Shown here: piece after piece, positions 1 through 12,632 of the stretch
How the letters are laid out: each line of letters starts with the position of its first letter
How positions within the stretch are numbered: position 1 is the first letter of the stretch
Assembly: GCA_008933995.1 (NCBI GenBank)
Contig: WARS01000027.1
Span: 2,080,001 to 2,144,000, forward strand
Direction of reading: 5' to 3'
Source of the DNA: Datnioides undecimradiatus
Taxonomy: Eukaryota; Chordata; Actinopteri; Lobotiformes; Datnioididae
DNA: 64,000 bases
The notes under the pieces: model-generated
Told to the model about the DNA's origin: nothing
The model's database searches: none
What the model saw: only the letters and a program-made list of their open reading frames with translations
Translations under genes and position numbers: made by a program

Positions 1-3000
1 GGCATGTTTTTGTGTAAAAGTGACAAACGAGGCCTGAGTGAGCGCTGCAGCCTCCAACTGCAAATGAGCTTTAATGCAACTCTGAATGGACACGTGCAGC
101 CGTCAGCGTGCAGCCGTCAGTGTGCCGCTAACGAAAGCTCAGATCGCACATCTTGAACAAAGGTGCAGCAGAGAAAAACATTTATTTTAAAGAGCAGGAT
201 CATTCGTTAAAGCGCTGTGTTCACACTCACCAGACTCCAGTCAAAATAACAATAATTTTAATAGCAGGTAACTGTGAAACAGCATGTGGGGAAATAAACA
301 GACTGTCTTTTATTTTTATCTAAATCGGTGAATGTGAAGTTTAACTTTACCAAAGCAGAGCTGGTGGTTGGTGAAACAGTGGAGAGAGTGAGTCAAAACG
401 GTGCTGACAGTTATTATGATCAGTGTGGTTAAATCACTGCTATTCTGACTGGAGTCTGGTGGGCGGGGACAGCAACTTCACGGCTGTTTACGGTGAAACA
501 AAAAGGATCTCTGACAAAGAGAGACGGGTTAAAAGATCAAAAAAGTTTAAAATTCATCCGTGTCTTTGAATTTAGTCTCCATCAGTGTAACTGAGTCTGT
601 TAAACTCACAGCAAAACTGACCAAAAAGCAAATAACTGATATAAAACTGTTGATTAGTAATTAGCTTCTGACTTTCTGTCAGTCAGTGATCTGACAGACT
701 CATTGGAAACACATCGAATCAATAATAATGAGATAATATGAGTGGGTTTTGTATTAATTAATGATATTTTATGTTAATATAACATGAATACTACTTTCAG
801 AATTTAATTCTGATACATTTCTAATAAATACAACTGAACTGTCACCATGACAACTTCATATTCAATGCTCCCAGTCCCAGGGATGCAGTCGAAAGCTCCA
901 GAAAAAGCCAATGAGAGGACTTTGAGTTTCGATGTTTCTTCTTTTTATTTCTGCTTCTACTTTTGCTTCACAATCACTTTGATGTGACTGTGTGTGTGTG
1001 TGTGTGTGGTTGCTGTGAACCCACTCACAGCTTCCTCTGCAACAGGAAACAACACATAACTTCATGGAAATGCCACATTGCACTTCTGTCAGATATGTTA
1101 ATGAGCTCTGTGTGTGTGTGTGTGTGTAGGTACGTGTGTGTGTAGGTACGTGTGTGTGTGCATGCTGAACAGTCAGCACATTCAGTGAAACCGTGAAACG
1201 CAGAGTGACAAAACACAGAACAACCCACGAATCATGGTTTCGTTGACACACCTGAGCTCAGGTCCTCTTAAAGGGCCGGTACACCTCTGACACGCAGGTT
1301 CAACATTTTCCAATTAACCTCATTATTAATGAACGACGCGGCGCCTTAGCCATCATGTGCTGAGCGTTTGGTGCAGCAGTTTCCCACAGCTGCAGTTCCC
1401 CACCTGTCCACCAGATGCACACCGACTTCCCCCTGCTCACCTGCTCACATCCCCGTAACACCTGCTCCCAGTGTATTTAACCAGCTCACTGGCTCAGCTG
1501 CCGAGGAGGAAGCTCGCAAGCCAACATGCTAACTAGCAAGCTAACTAGCTGGACAGTTAACAAGCTAGTTAGCGCGACAAACAATGAGCTGCTACAAATG
1601 TGCTTTTATGCACAAACACACAGTAACACTACCGCTTCACGCCACCCCTCAGTTATGCTGCTACAGGCCTCGGCTGCTGCGGGACGTCCCGTGATGGTCT
1701 CCACACCGCTCCTCTCCTCTCTCTCTCCTCAGACCCATCCTCTCATCTGGAAACCATGTCTACATGTCATTCACCATATTGAGCCCCACCTGTCTTCTTC
1801 TGCGATGATTTACCGGCAGCTGAGATTCAAAGATTTGCTGCTGTGACATTTAACGTGTCTCGTTCTCACTCTTGTTCTGAGCATGTTGAAAGGCTTTTTA
1901 ATTAATTATCTATTAATCAGTTAATCTGAGTGATTCTCTTCCTGCAAAGAGGCCAAAAGACACAGAATGAACTACCGCTTTTCTTTCTTTGTAATTTCAC
2001 TGTAAATTCTCAAATATCTCTTATCTCTTCTCCTTTCAGTGGTTAGATAGCGATCAGTGCGTGTGCGTGTGTGTTTCCTGTTGTTAATATGAATCATAAA
2101 ACGAAGCTGCAGCTGTTTGGATTTAATCTGATCGACTCTCTGTGGGTTTTTTCAGCTTTCGCACTTTGTTCTGGGTCTATTCAATCAGTCCATCAACAAT
2201 CAATGGTCAGTGTTATTGCAAAGAACGCCATTTTTCCTAATTTGGGTCCCATATCCTGTTCCGAGATGACCAATTCTGCATTACTCTACATTTTTCCCCA
2301 AAATAAGAAATCTCAGTTGGGTTGTTGCGGCGGTTTGCAGCGCGTGGCCTGTTTCCTGCTCGCAGTCAGGTCAGATGGACGAATGTTAAACATGATAACG
2401 GCTCAGGATCCAGCCGGTGCACCGGGAGGAGGCCGCTGACTGAAATAATGTAACGTTAAAGTGAATTTAAAACCTGTGGCTTTTCACCACTTAAGGTGGA
2501 AGTAGTGTTTTATTAACAATGTGGTCTCGTTGCGTGCTCTTCTTCTGTGGTGGTTTATGGTTTTGTGACCCGAGGTTTGGCGCCACCTGCTGTTTCTCTG
2601 CACGAACAAACTCCAGCTAACAGGAGACGACGGAAACAAACGTGTTCACATTTTGTTTTGCAGATTTTATTCCAATTCCAATTTTTTTGTGCTAAAACCT
2701 GTTTTTTGGGTTTTTTTTTGCTAAAACCTCCAATAAACAGTCTGTTAGCAAGTTAGCGAGCTAACTAGCTTGAAAGTTGGTGATGATTTTTAGCCACTAC
2801 AGAAGTTTTGAATCATTAGCTAATTCATAGCTCACGGTGAAACAGTCATGAGACGGTTAGATGAGAGTTATGATAAAATGTGTGAGGACCGTCTGAGTCA
2901 GAACATGCTAACAGACATGCTAACGTAAGGGAAACTGCACCAGCGTGTTAGCATGAATTATGACACACCGCTGTGCTGAAGTGTTGCAGTGCGGCCTGCG

Positions 3001-3432
3001 CAGCTGAGGACGTTCCAGGTGGTTCCGCTCATCTGATCAGAGTTCCCTCTCAGCTTTTGTTGGAAAGAAACAATTAGAATAAAACTCGTCTGCAGCGTCT
3101 CTGCAGCGTCTCTGCAGCCAGCGCCGCCGCGCTGAGCGTCCATTGGTCATTAATAGATTTGCAAAAAACTCATTTCCTCTCTTCTGCAGCAGCGTCTGCA
3201 ACATGCTGACTCACACTGAAACCCCACACACACACACACAGTCACAGAACAACCACAGAAACAGAGGTGGGGGGGTAAAAGTTGACTCTTCGTGTCTCAT
3301 TGTGTTGTCATGGTTTCCACCCCTGTCCTGTCCAATCCACCAGCCCCCCCACCCACCCATGAGCCGTCTGCCGCCACTCATTCGTAACTGCCAGCCACCT
3401 CCACCTCTATGTGCATTTGAGCTTTGCTGTGC

Positions 3433-3473
<41 letters not shown>

Positions 3474-5030
3474 ATTAAGGTGCAGTGCTCTCATTAACAT
3501 GACAATACTGGTTAATCTGATGCTGTCTCCTCTGTGTCGCTGAACTCTGCTGTTGGCCTAAAACCCACCACAGGCACATCACTGAGCCTCACTGCTGCAC
3601 CGCTGACTTCCACCAAATGTGTATTAATCCGCCGCTGAAAGCAGTCCCCAGTACATGCAACATTTCTTGCTGTTTGTTTGATAAAAACTGCAGCGAGAAG
3701 CTGTTTTAAAGATTGCTTTTGAGGTTTTTGTTGTTTCTTTTGTCAATTTTGTGGAAGAACAAACTTACACGTCCTGGAGACACTGACTAACCTGGAGGTA
3801 ATTGAACGACGGAGGATGTTCCTGTCCTCGCTTAAAGCATGGTCCAGTGTATCCTTTGCTAAAGGAGACATGAGTGGAAGCATTGGCTGTCACTCAGATA
3901 CTTGCAGGATTCTTCATGGGATTCATTGCCAAAATGAAAACTGACTTAAAGGACGAGTCTGAAGTTTAGTGTCACAAAGCAGACGGAGTAGAAATATGAC
4001 TCATCGTGTCATGCATCTCATTTTTAGCTGCCTGTCGTTTGCACTGACAAACTCCCACACTTTAACAAACAAAACCCTGTTTGTCCTCTTAAACGTTTAT
4101 TCCATTCACTGACCACACTCAGACACACAGCTCTGTTCTCCAGCAGCTGTGGGGAAGCACACATCAAGTTCTTAGAAATCACAACCTCACAAATACACAG
4201 AGCGGCCGTGGTGCATTATGGGTAAGGGCTGCAGTTACTGTAAGAGAAGGCCACCTGCCGTTTACCAGAAGTGATGTCACAGGAAGTGACATCACGTCTG
4301 TGGGTTGGTGGGAGGGTGGGGATCTGAGCTTTAGCAGCTGCAGAAATACCCCAACCCGCCGCTCTGCCTGCAGAGCGTCGTGGTCTCTGAGCTTCAACAC
4401 AAACTGAAGAAGTTTGATGTTTGTTTGTTTCTTGATTTGTGTTGAATATCAGTTAAATGCATGTTTGCATTCATGTGTGTGTGTCCTCTGCAGCCAGCAG
4501 GGCCTGACCACCCTCTGTGAACAGAGGGCATGATGGGATTTGGCTCTTCTTAACCATGATGTATCATGTGACCCCTTAGTGGAGCAGCTCCAACAGTAAA
4601 ATGCTGCTTAAACACTGATGCATCAGTGTTAGTAATGTAATTGTGTGATATATAATAATAACTTAGGGCACTTTACTGCAGAATGAGTCGCTGTTGAGTA
4701 AGATTTTCGATGCAGAACGTCTCTTTACATGAAGAACCTTTACATTGTTTCACTGAACTTACTTATATATAGTCTGAACAGCTCATCCGCTAAAGGCTGA
4801 CTCACATGAATAGACAAGACCGGCTGAAAACCTATGTCACATCCTCTCTAAAGGTTCATTGTTAGCTTGGAAACAGTCATTTGATTACACTGTGGTATGA
4901 AGTGAACTTAGTGGAGACGTCCCAGTTTCGGCCACATCTTCTGGGTTTCATAGATGAAACGAAGGCAACCACACGATCCTTTAAGTTTCATAAAATGTTA
5001 TATATGATATGTATTTTACTAAAATGATGC
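1..5030. other. Intergenic, no gene recognised
   Basis: I see no coding exon, RNA gene or intact transposon here. Open frames are short and explained by TG/CA runs: short runs at about 991-1008 and 1108-1127, and a clean (TG)n at 3435-3471. Clusters of the words 'gctaac' and 'ttagc' recur near 1527-1575 and 2740-2770; this vocabulary is dispersed through the whole window. The stretch lies downstream of ifng1. In other vertebrates the next gene on this side is dyrk2, and none of its exons is visible here. Confidence 0.6.
3435..3471. repeat. (TG)n microsatellite
   Basis: An uninterrupted TG dinucleotide run of about 18 units in intergenic DNA. Confidence 0.95.
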
Positions 5031-5038
5031 GTAGAGTT

Positions 5039-5140
5039 CACCAGGGCTCAATCATCGAGCCTCTTTTATTCAACATTTATGTTCATGCGATATAAAATAG
5101 GAGGATTATATTTTATGCAGATGACACGCTAATCTTCACA
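5039..5140 (+). mobile_element. Decayed LINE reverse-transcriptase fragment
   Basis: The plus strand reads QGSIIEPLLFNIYV and, in the same frame after one stop codon, FYADDTLIFT. These match reverse-transcriptase motifs (PQGS..GPLLFNIY and the catalytic YADD box) in their normal order, but closer together than in an intact enzyme. The stop and the short spacing show a dead, internally deleted non-LTR element. The clade cannot be fixed from so little. Confidence 0.75.
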
Positions 5141-5474
5141 GCAGTGTAGCCGAGTGTCCACAGCACTGTGAATTAATCAAAGTGACGGCTTTTCTGGAGT
5201 TTTACATTTCCACTTTTTCTGTGGCCTTCAGTGAACTTCATGGCGTCAAAAGCTCTCAGAAAAATTAGACATTAAACGTAACATTTCACAACAACTGCCG
5301 ATAAAGATGATCTGATTAGGATCCTCAGACTCTTGTAGTTGTACCTTGAGGTGAAAGTGTTTTGTTAAATGTTTGGTTGTGCCTCATTTTCTTTCAAATA
5401 CATACAAACAAAGACTTTTCTGTGCTGAAAAACAAAACAAACCCCGGAGCTGTCAGGTGGTCTCAGAGGTAAAC

Positions 5475-5480
5475 TTTAAT
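5475..5480 (-). terminator. Candidate ifng1 polyadenylation signal (ATTAAA)
   Basis: The minus strand reads ATTAAA about 1.25 kb past the ifng1 stop and just beyond its AU-rich block. A closer AATAAA lies at 6679-6684, only about 46 nt past the stop, and could be an alternative early site. The choice between them is inference. Confidence 0.35.
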
Positions 5481-5584
5481 TATCACATCAAATCAACAGC
5501 AAAGTGCATCTTATCATCCAAAAACAATCATTGCAAGAATCAGGAAATGAAGTTCATTCAGTCTTAATCAGTTCCATTTGTCTG

Positions 5585-5690
5585 CATGTGCCAATCAATA
5601 AATACATAATAAATAATTAACAATAAGTCACAGCAGTATGATTCAGTATTAAATATATATATATATTAAATAGAAAATAAATAGAAAATT
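5585..5690 (-). promoter_or_regulatory. AU-rich element cluster, ifng1 3'UTR
   Basis: On the minus strand this segment carries repeated ATTTA and TATTTATT words between stretches of T and A. Such AU-rich elements are the usual 3'UTR instability signal of inflammatory cytokine mRNAs, including interferon gamma. It lies about 1 kb downstream of the ifng1 stop. That it belongs to the mature 3'UTR is inference. Confidence 0.55.
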
Positions 5691-6729
5691 ACAACATGAT
5701 AGGAAAATACAAAAATCCCTGAAGAGCGTTCGTACTTCTGCTGCAGTAAAGTACTTCAGTGCAGGACCTGAGTGTTCAGGCGACCTGTAGCACAGTCAGC
5801 GTTACTTTGAACAGTAAACAACATCATCATCATCAATTCTTTGATGCAGTTCAGTGTGGGTGTGGGCGGCTGTCGGACAGACTAGTCAAATATTCGCAAT
5901 TCCCTCAAAATTCTGCAAAATTAACGCAAAAATCCAATCAGAGAGGTTAAAACCTTACTGATATTATCTGAAATTTGAATTAATTCACAACTGATGACTT
6001 GTTTTTTCAAGAAATGTGAATATTTCTATATATAATATGAACATTTTTCATGATGAATTAAAAAAAAACACTCATGTGTGATTAATAATTAAGGTGAAGT
6101 GTGTGTGTAATGTGTGGAATGGTGTGTAAATATCACATCATGACTGTAAAAATTTCACAAATCAGGACTCTCCTTTCTGTCTGGCACCACCCACCTTTCC
6201 ACCACTGACCAATCAGAGTGCAATATGAAGTTAAACTTTTAAAACATCTGAATTTCTTCATGGATTAAACTTGATTTGATAAATTATCGATTAATCTTTG
6301 GCGAACGCTTAAAAAAATACTTACAACAACAAGAATTATCTAGCTCATCTTCTGATATCAAAAATCAAGTATTTCCAGGTGAAACTGACAGACACTGAGA
6401 CTGATGGAGTGGGTGAGACTCCAGCCTGAGTACGATCAGCTCTGGATCCTGCAGTTACAGTCATTTCACAGGATCCAAACGCCAAGTTGCTTTCAAGTAT
6501 CGAGCTCCAAACATCATCCAAAATATATAAATTTTACAAAACTATTAGGCTTAGGCTGCTGGTACGCTATCACTGTAATCGTTATTTCTGAAATATCCTC
6601 TCTGGTAACCTCTAAATATTTGGTCTTGTTATGTTTTTCATCTTATTTTATCTATTTTAAACGTCTCCTTCATTACTGTTTATTCCTTTTCTCATCGTTG
6701 TTGACATCGTTGTCATGCCCGTTCACGTC

Positions 6730-9700
6730 TCAGGCTCTCGGGGTCTTGCCCCTCTTTGCGTGTCGCCGTCGCCGCCGCTGCTGCTGCTTCTCATGCAACT
6801 TGTCACTCAGTGAGCTCGCCTCTTCGTAGAGCCACGGCAGCTCCCACAATGCTTTGCCCTGGATGACTGAGTTGTTGACCTAGAGGAGGAAAAGAGATGA
6901 ATCAGTCTGTTGCAGTTAAACAGTGAGATCTGTTTGCAGGACAGTAACAACACCGTCCACACATCTTTACAAACGTCCATAAACTTTCCTTAATTAGCAC
7001 ATTATGTGTAGTCCTCTGTAACTCCTTTCACATCTAAACCCTTCATCCTTAAATCTAAATTAGCTTCACTTCAACAGTCCTTCAAAACCCTCCATGAGCC
7101 GTTCCTTGAGTCCTCTGTAAACTCCTACATAAAGCTTCACTTTAAGCCCTGCAGACCTTGTCCGCAGACCCAATACAAACCAATGATAAATCAATAATAA
7201 GCCGTAGTTTAAGCAAGAAGCAGAAACCTTTAGAGGAGCTACTGGTAACCCAACACAGTCTCCTATCAAACTGCACGAACTCCTTCTTTGACTTTACAAA
7301 CTTCTTCTTCAAGTCTTTTTTAACTCATATAAAATACTTGCATGACCCTTAGTTTGAGCCTACATCAGATCAAGTCTTACTCAAAGCCTACCTAAGCCCT
7401 ACTTCGCCTGTGTGTAATCCTTCCATCAGCCACAACTGAAGCCTACATGAACCCTGTTTAAGCCCAGTCCAGTATCATTCGTACCCAGATCAGAGCGGCA
7501 ACAGTCAGGCCCGTGCAAATAAATGTTTGTCAGCGTGACTCTCTCTACCTGAATGTGTTTGAGATCCTGCAGGTACTTCAGAAGTTTCTCCTGGTCTGCA
7601 AAACGGTTCTTCTTCAGTTCCTTGATCTTGGTCAGGACGATGGTCAGCTCCTCCCTGACATTTCCAGCTGCTCCAGCCTGAGCACTGCCTGCAGCGCTGG
7701 GGGCGACGGATGAAGAGGGGTTCTGTTTGCTGCCGGCCGTCTGGGGACTCGGGGTAGGCAACTGGTTCAACATGTGGTCAATCAGCTTCTCGTAGGTCAT
7801 CAACACACCACCCATGAACAACATCTGTGACTGTGAGAGAAGCACAGAGTAAATTAAATCAAATGTTGTATTTCTGATTTCAGGTAGATGACACTAAACA
7901 ACACATGGATCAGTTAGTTGCACTTTTGCAGCAAGTTTCAAGTCACTGCAAAGCTGCAGCCTTTGGAAAACTGAACTGAAACCAAAGCCTGATTCATATA
8001 TTAGGAACTCAATCTAAAAACATATCTAAAAAAATCTTAAATTACACATTTGCTCTCATCATCTGTAGACTGTACCAATTCGTCCAAATCTGGAGGCGAA
8101 ACTTTCTTTTTAACAGCGGAAAAACTCTGTGGTTTCCCCTCACAGGAGTTAAATAAAGAGTAGAGTAGGCCTTAAAGTGGAAATGCCACTTATTTACAGT
8201 GAGACATGAACATCAAGATCTATTAATGCCAACAAACTCAGATCACAGATCAACACCAGCAACAACAGAAACAACTTTGTGGACTCTATTGTGCAACCAG
8301 TGCCGGTTTAAGGCCTAAAACCTGATCAAGTCCTCGGCAAAACCCTATTTTTTTCAAGCTCCTCGTTGACCCTGGAGACCCACTGAATACTTTTTTAAAA
8401 AGCAGATTCATTTTTGCCTAAAACACCTCGGATGACTCACAATAGCACTTTAAGCTGGAACAAAATTCAAATATCTGTGCTGTAGAGAAAACAAAAGGGA
8501 AATCCCAGAGGGCCGTGTTGGGTGGGTGGTTATCTCTTTGCTCCCAGCAGAATACCACCTCAGCTTGTTCCTTATGTGCCCCTGATTTAAAATCATCCTG
8601 GAATTAAAGTCTTGACATTTTTTGTTGTAAACACCTTCGCCTGAACTAACCGTTCATGAGAACTGAGACAAACAAAACCGGTCCTTCATCACATTTCTAA
8701 CAGCTACTTTTGCCAGATTCAAGCCACAGTCGAGCTGAGACAACATCACATGGCTGAAAAGTGTATTTTCCATTGGGCCACACAACAGCGTTAGCAGTAT
8801 CTTACCCAGACATCATATCATTAACCACAAAAGACCTGACAAACTGTAAGGTAAAGGCAGCAAAGACCGTCAGCCTGTGTTCAGAGGTTCGGCTCGACTT
8901 CGAAACCAAACGGTGGATTGGCTTTTGCATCGCTGTTGGTGAAAAGTGAAAGTTTGATTCGGAGCCTGAGAATAGTTGCACAAAGGTTGCACAGTGCAGA
9001 GCCAGCAGGGAAAAAACCCACAAAAACCTCAACACAACCTCCAGCATGATAACGACGCGGATCAGACTGTGAAAGACAGACACACCAGCCGGCTGCTGAC
9101 TCAGTGATCAGCTACAAAACACTGAAAGCAGCTTAAATCAGCGATCCAGAGAACGGCACAGCAGCCCAACGTGCTGCACTTTGCTAACGCTCCCTTGGAA
9201 ACACCTTTATCACCTTTGTGATATCAGGCGTTTTATTGCCCTGATCTGTGTCTCACAGGCAGCGCAGTTCAACCAAATCTTGAATGATGCAGGTCGACCT
9301 GTTGGGGAAATGACCTTATCTGTCTTCTTATTGAGAGTTGATAACATGAAGAGATAAAGGCCATTCTTAAGATTTTGCAGTTAGCCTAGCTTAGCATAAA
9401 AACTGAAATCAGGTGGAAACAGCTAGTTTGGGTCTCTGCAAAATCCAAATATACACCTACCAACACGTCTTCAACTCACTATTTTATCCGTACTCAAAGA
9501 GAAATATAGAAATTAAAAATGACAAATAAATTTATTGACCAGAAATCAGATCAGTGAGCGTGCGCCGTCGCTCTGAAGTTGCCAGATTTGGTATCGCTGT
9601 GCCTGCACAGTAACCAAACCTGCGGCCAACCGAATGCATATTGCAGCCTGTTCAGATCAATACTGATGTTTACAGCCAACATAGCTGTTTTTATATTTCA

Positions 9701-10889
9701 GTTCGTGTGTAACATAGTGCTAATATTCAGCCGTTGCATCCAGTCTTTATGCTAAGCTAGGCTAACCACCTCCAGACCTGACTTGTACTGGACAGACAGA
9801 CATGAGGCTCGTTCACTTCAGGGCAAAAATCCCAGCGGCCCGACAGGAAACTCTTTCTATGAACTCTGCGTCGAAACTATTGTTTTTACCTCAATTTTGC
9901 CCGACAGTGGTTCTCTGGAGAAGACAGACTTCCCGTTGAATATCTTATTGGTTGGAATATTCTGCAAAAACACAAAAGAAACATTTGATGTAAATCACTG
10001 GTGTCACTGGTGCATTCACGGGCGGTCCAACACTGGAGATTCAGGAGCAGTGTGTTTCAGTGCATCTCATCTCAAGAGGCATGGAACAATCAAACATGAA
10101 GGTGAAAGGCATTTGGTCTTGTTGGTGCCTTCAAGGACACTCCAGTCTTTTAAGACTTTGCTGCTGATGAGTTCTGTTTTCAAAATGCATCATAAAAACA
10201 AAAGACAAACAATAATCAGATAATATGAAACTCATCCCTCTCCTTCATTTATACTTCCAGTGACTCTCCAACCCTACTGGTGCGTTCAATGATATTCTGC
10301 CATTTAAGTTTCTGATCAGATTCAGTCACTTAGATTGCATTCTTGATACATTGGAGAACAATCCAACATCTGAGATCTGTTGGCTGGAAGATCATCCCTT
10401 GAAAGCAACATGAAGGAGGTTGCTTCTTGCATTAAAAAGGTTGCTATTCTTTGAAGTCTCAGATGTTGGAGTGTCCTTGAATGCAGCATTGAGGGCAGTA
10501 TCCCTGCATCACGACATGACCAAAGTATAACTTGCATGAAGTTAGCAAATGATGGAGCTGATGGACTAAAACATGAAGAAAACACCAGATTGGTCAAACA
10601 GACATGAATGGAGTGCAAAACAAACCCAGTACAAGATGCATGAGTGCGCATGTGTGTGTGTTTGTGTTTGTGGTGAGACCGTCAGTGTGTGAAACAAAGG
10701 AGGAAACACAAGTATGTGAGTGAACACGGCATCAGGGGAGCCAGCAGCCGCAGTGCTCACAGCGCTGTCAGTACTCACATAGTGCTGCAGGATGTTCTGG
10801 ATGGTGTCGGCCATATTCCCAATGTAGGCACCTCTGACCACATGCAGCCAGAGACATAGGAAGACCACCGCCCTCGCCGTTAGAACCAT
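6730..10889 (-). CDS. ifng1: Interferon gamma (IFN-gamma), four coding exons
   Basis: Exons: 10779-10889, 9890-9961, 7549-7830, 6730-6879, all phase 0 with GT-AG ends; 204 residues. Residues 1-20 (MVLTARAVVFLCLWLHVVRG) form a signal peptide, so the product is a secreted helical type II interferon that activates macrophages through the IFN-gamma receptor and JAK-STAT1. The last exon has the family signature as IQGKALWELPWL (consensus ends I/V, here L). It is followed by an RRRRRHAKRGK tail resembling the nuclear-localisation signal of classical IFN-gamma. The mature protein has no cysteine. Exon 3 carries an Ala/Pro/Ser-rich insert (about residues 82-112) between helices. The four-exon structure is the conserved IFNG one. 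The ATG at 10887-10889 has no upstream ATG as far as the TATA box. NLS presence and the position farthest from il26 distinguish it from ifng1rel. Confidence 0.95.
9380..9766. mobile_element. MITE-like element with perfect 21-bp inverted ends
   Basis: Positions 9380-9400 and 9746-9766 are exact 21-bp inverted complements (core TAGCCTAGCTTAGCATAAA) separated by about 345 bp of non-coding sequence. The left end followed by 'actgaaatcaggtggaaaca' resembles a very common non-autonomous teleost repeat. It sits in ifng1 intron 2. A one-ended relative is at 59462. There is no transposase, and target-site duplications are not clear. Confidence 0.7.
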
Positions 10890-11127
10890 CGTAACACCAC
10901 TTGTAGTAGTTCTGTATCTCTGCAAGTCGCCGGTTCAATTCCCAAGCCTGTTTCGAGCCCGGTGTGACAGTCGGTCTGGATTCCTGCTGGAGGGATGTGG
11001 AGGATGGAGACAAGCTGATAAAAAGACCCGTCTGACTGACTGAGTGATGGTCTGACTGACTGTGTCACAGCCGTGCGTCTTCTGCACTGAACCTAGCTCA
11101 AACTGTTTGGCTGGTCATGAAAGCTTA

Positions 11128-11135
11128 TATTTATA
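11128..11135 (-). promoter_or_regulatory. Candidate ifng1 TATA box
   Basis: TATAAATA on the minus strand, about 240 bp upstream of the ifng1 ATG. It implies a 5'UTR near 210 nt, and that interval contains no upstream ATG on the sense strand. Confidence 0.5.
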
Positions 11136-11139
11136 ACTC

Positions 11140-11692
11140 GGTAAGAGAGTGATGCAAAGGGGAGAGAGAGACATAGACACACAGGGGAAAGAGAGAGAGA
11201 GAGTGTGAGAGAGACAGCAGCAATGATCTAGGTGTGAAAACTGTGGTTGTGCAGTTTCCTTTAAATCACCAAAGTTCATAGAAGTGGGTGAGGGGTCTCC
11301 CACTCATGCAAGTCAAACACAAAGCATCAGCCCAGAAAACAAAATGCACATCAATTTCAATTCATGCTGGGAATGGTTTCCGGCCCGCAGGGTGTGAAAG
11401 TCCACGGAGCGCGCCAAGGAGAAGTAACTGAAAGGGTTCGGCTGCGCAGCCTGCGTCGGAAACCTTTACATCCAGTCGAAAAACGTGGTGGAAACCATTA
11501 CAAACGCTGAGCCGTCAGCTGGGCCTGCGGCCTCACGGGTGGCACCGGTGGCACTGAACCCACGGCAGAGCAGTGACGCACCATCGGCGGTTACTGTAGT
11601 TTGTACCAACCAAACAGAAAGAAACAATGAAATTGTTTTCAGCAGCAGTTTGATGACATCTGGTGTAGAGTGGTGTGTGTTAGCAGAGCAGG

Positions 11693-11744
<52 letters not shown>

Positions 11745-11989
11745 GGGGAGAAACAATGACCATTAATCTAATTAAAATCAACAGAAAAGCTGAGAATCGA
11801 TTGCATCTGTGGTCAACAAGTTCTTTAACAGGTTTGACTGCTGAGCCGTCCCTGCTGTTACTGTGGCCAACCGTGTCACCCCCACCCCTCCTTCCAACAC
11901 CTCCTTATCACCCCCACCACCAGTCACTGTAGCAGGCCATGCCACAAACACCACACCCATGCCCAGCGCTCCTCTCAACTCCCCCTTTA
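11140..11989. other. Spacer upstream of ifng1
   Basis: No gene. It holds a GA-rich stretch at 11158-11215 and a (GT)n run at 11695-11741. The first few hundred bases are the likely proximal ifng1 regulatory region; individual factor sites cannot be assigned with confidence by eye. Confidence 0.5.
11695..11741. repeat. (GT)n microsatellite
   Basis: About 23 uninterrupted GT units. Apparent coding potential on both strands here is only this repeat. Confidence 0.95.
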
Positions 11990-11994
11990 CAAAC

Positions 11995-12632
11995 AGATAT
12001 TAAACTGGACTGGTCAGCCAACACAGAAGCACTCTACAGGAAGGGACAGAGTCGGCTCTGCTTCCTGAGGAGACTGCTGCAGATGTTCTACCAGACTGTC
12101 ATTGCCAGTGTCCTCTCCTCTGCTGTGGCGTGCTGGGGAGGAAGCATTAAGAAGAGGGACGCTTCACGGCCGGACAAACTGGTGAGGAGGGCCGGCTCTG
12201 CAGTGGCTACAGAGCTGGACTCTCTAACATCTGTGGCAGAGAGAAGGACCCTCAGCAAGCTTCTGCTCATCCTGGACAACGTCCATCACCCTCTGCATGA
12301 CATCATCACCAAGCAGAGGAGCACATTCAGTGGCAGCTGCTGTCTCTGACCTGCTCCACTGACAGGCTGAGGAAGGCCTTTGTCCCGCGACATACGGCTG
12401 TTCAACTGGTCTGAGCTGGACTGAGCTCATGATGGACATCACCATGGTTTAATAACCAACCTACTGCACAACTACAGTCAATTACCATCCATAATCACTG
12501 TTGCACAATCAGTCAACATATGTATATGTGTATGTATGTGTATATATGACTATGTATATGTATGTGACGCTGCTACTGGAATCCTGAATTTCCTTTGGGA
12601 TCAATAAAGCATCTCTCCATCTATCTATCTAA
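11995..12632 (+). mobile_element. 5'-truncated L2/CR1-like LINE, 3' end
   Basis: The open stretch to about 12349 reads DWSANTEALYRKGQSRLCFL, LRRLLQMFYQTVIASVL, CWGGSIKK, LVRRAGSAV and ELDSLTSVAERRTLSKLLL. This is the C-terminal region past the reverse-transcriptase domain typical of fish L2/CR1-type LINEs. A short 3'UTR follows, ending in 'gggatcaataaagcatc' and a (ATCT)n tail, which is the standard 3' end of this group. It starts abruptly, so it is a dead 5'-truncated insertion. It lies between ifng1 and ifng1rel, antisense to both. Confidence 0.88.

Noticed and set aside
862-1251. His/Thr-rich minus-strand open frame near the left edge
   Set aside because: Caused by TG/CA runs.
10930-10990. 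tRNA-like B-box (GGTTCAATTCC) upstream of ifng1
   Set aside because: No matching A-box or cloverleaf could be drawn around it; at most a SINE scrap.
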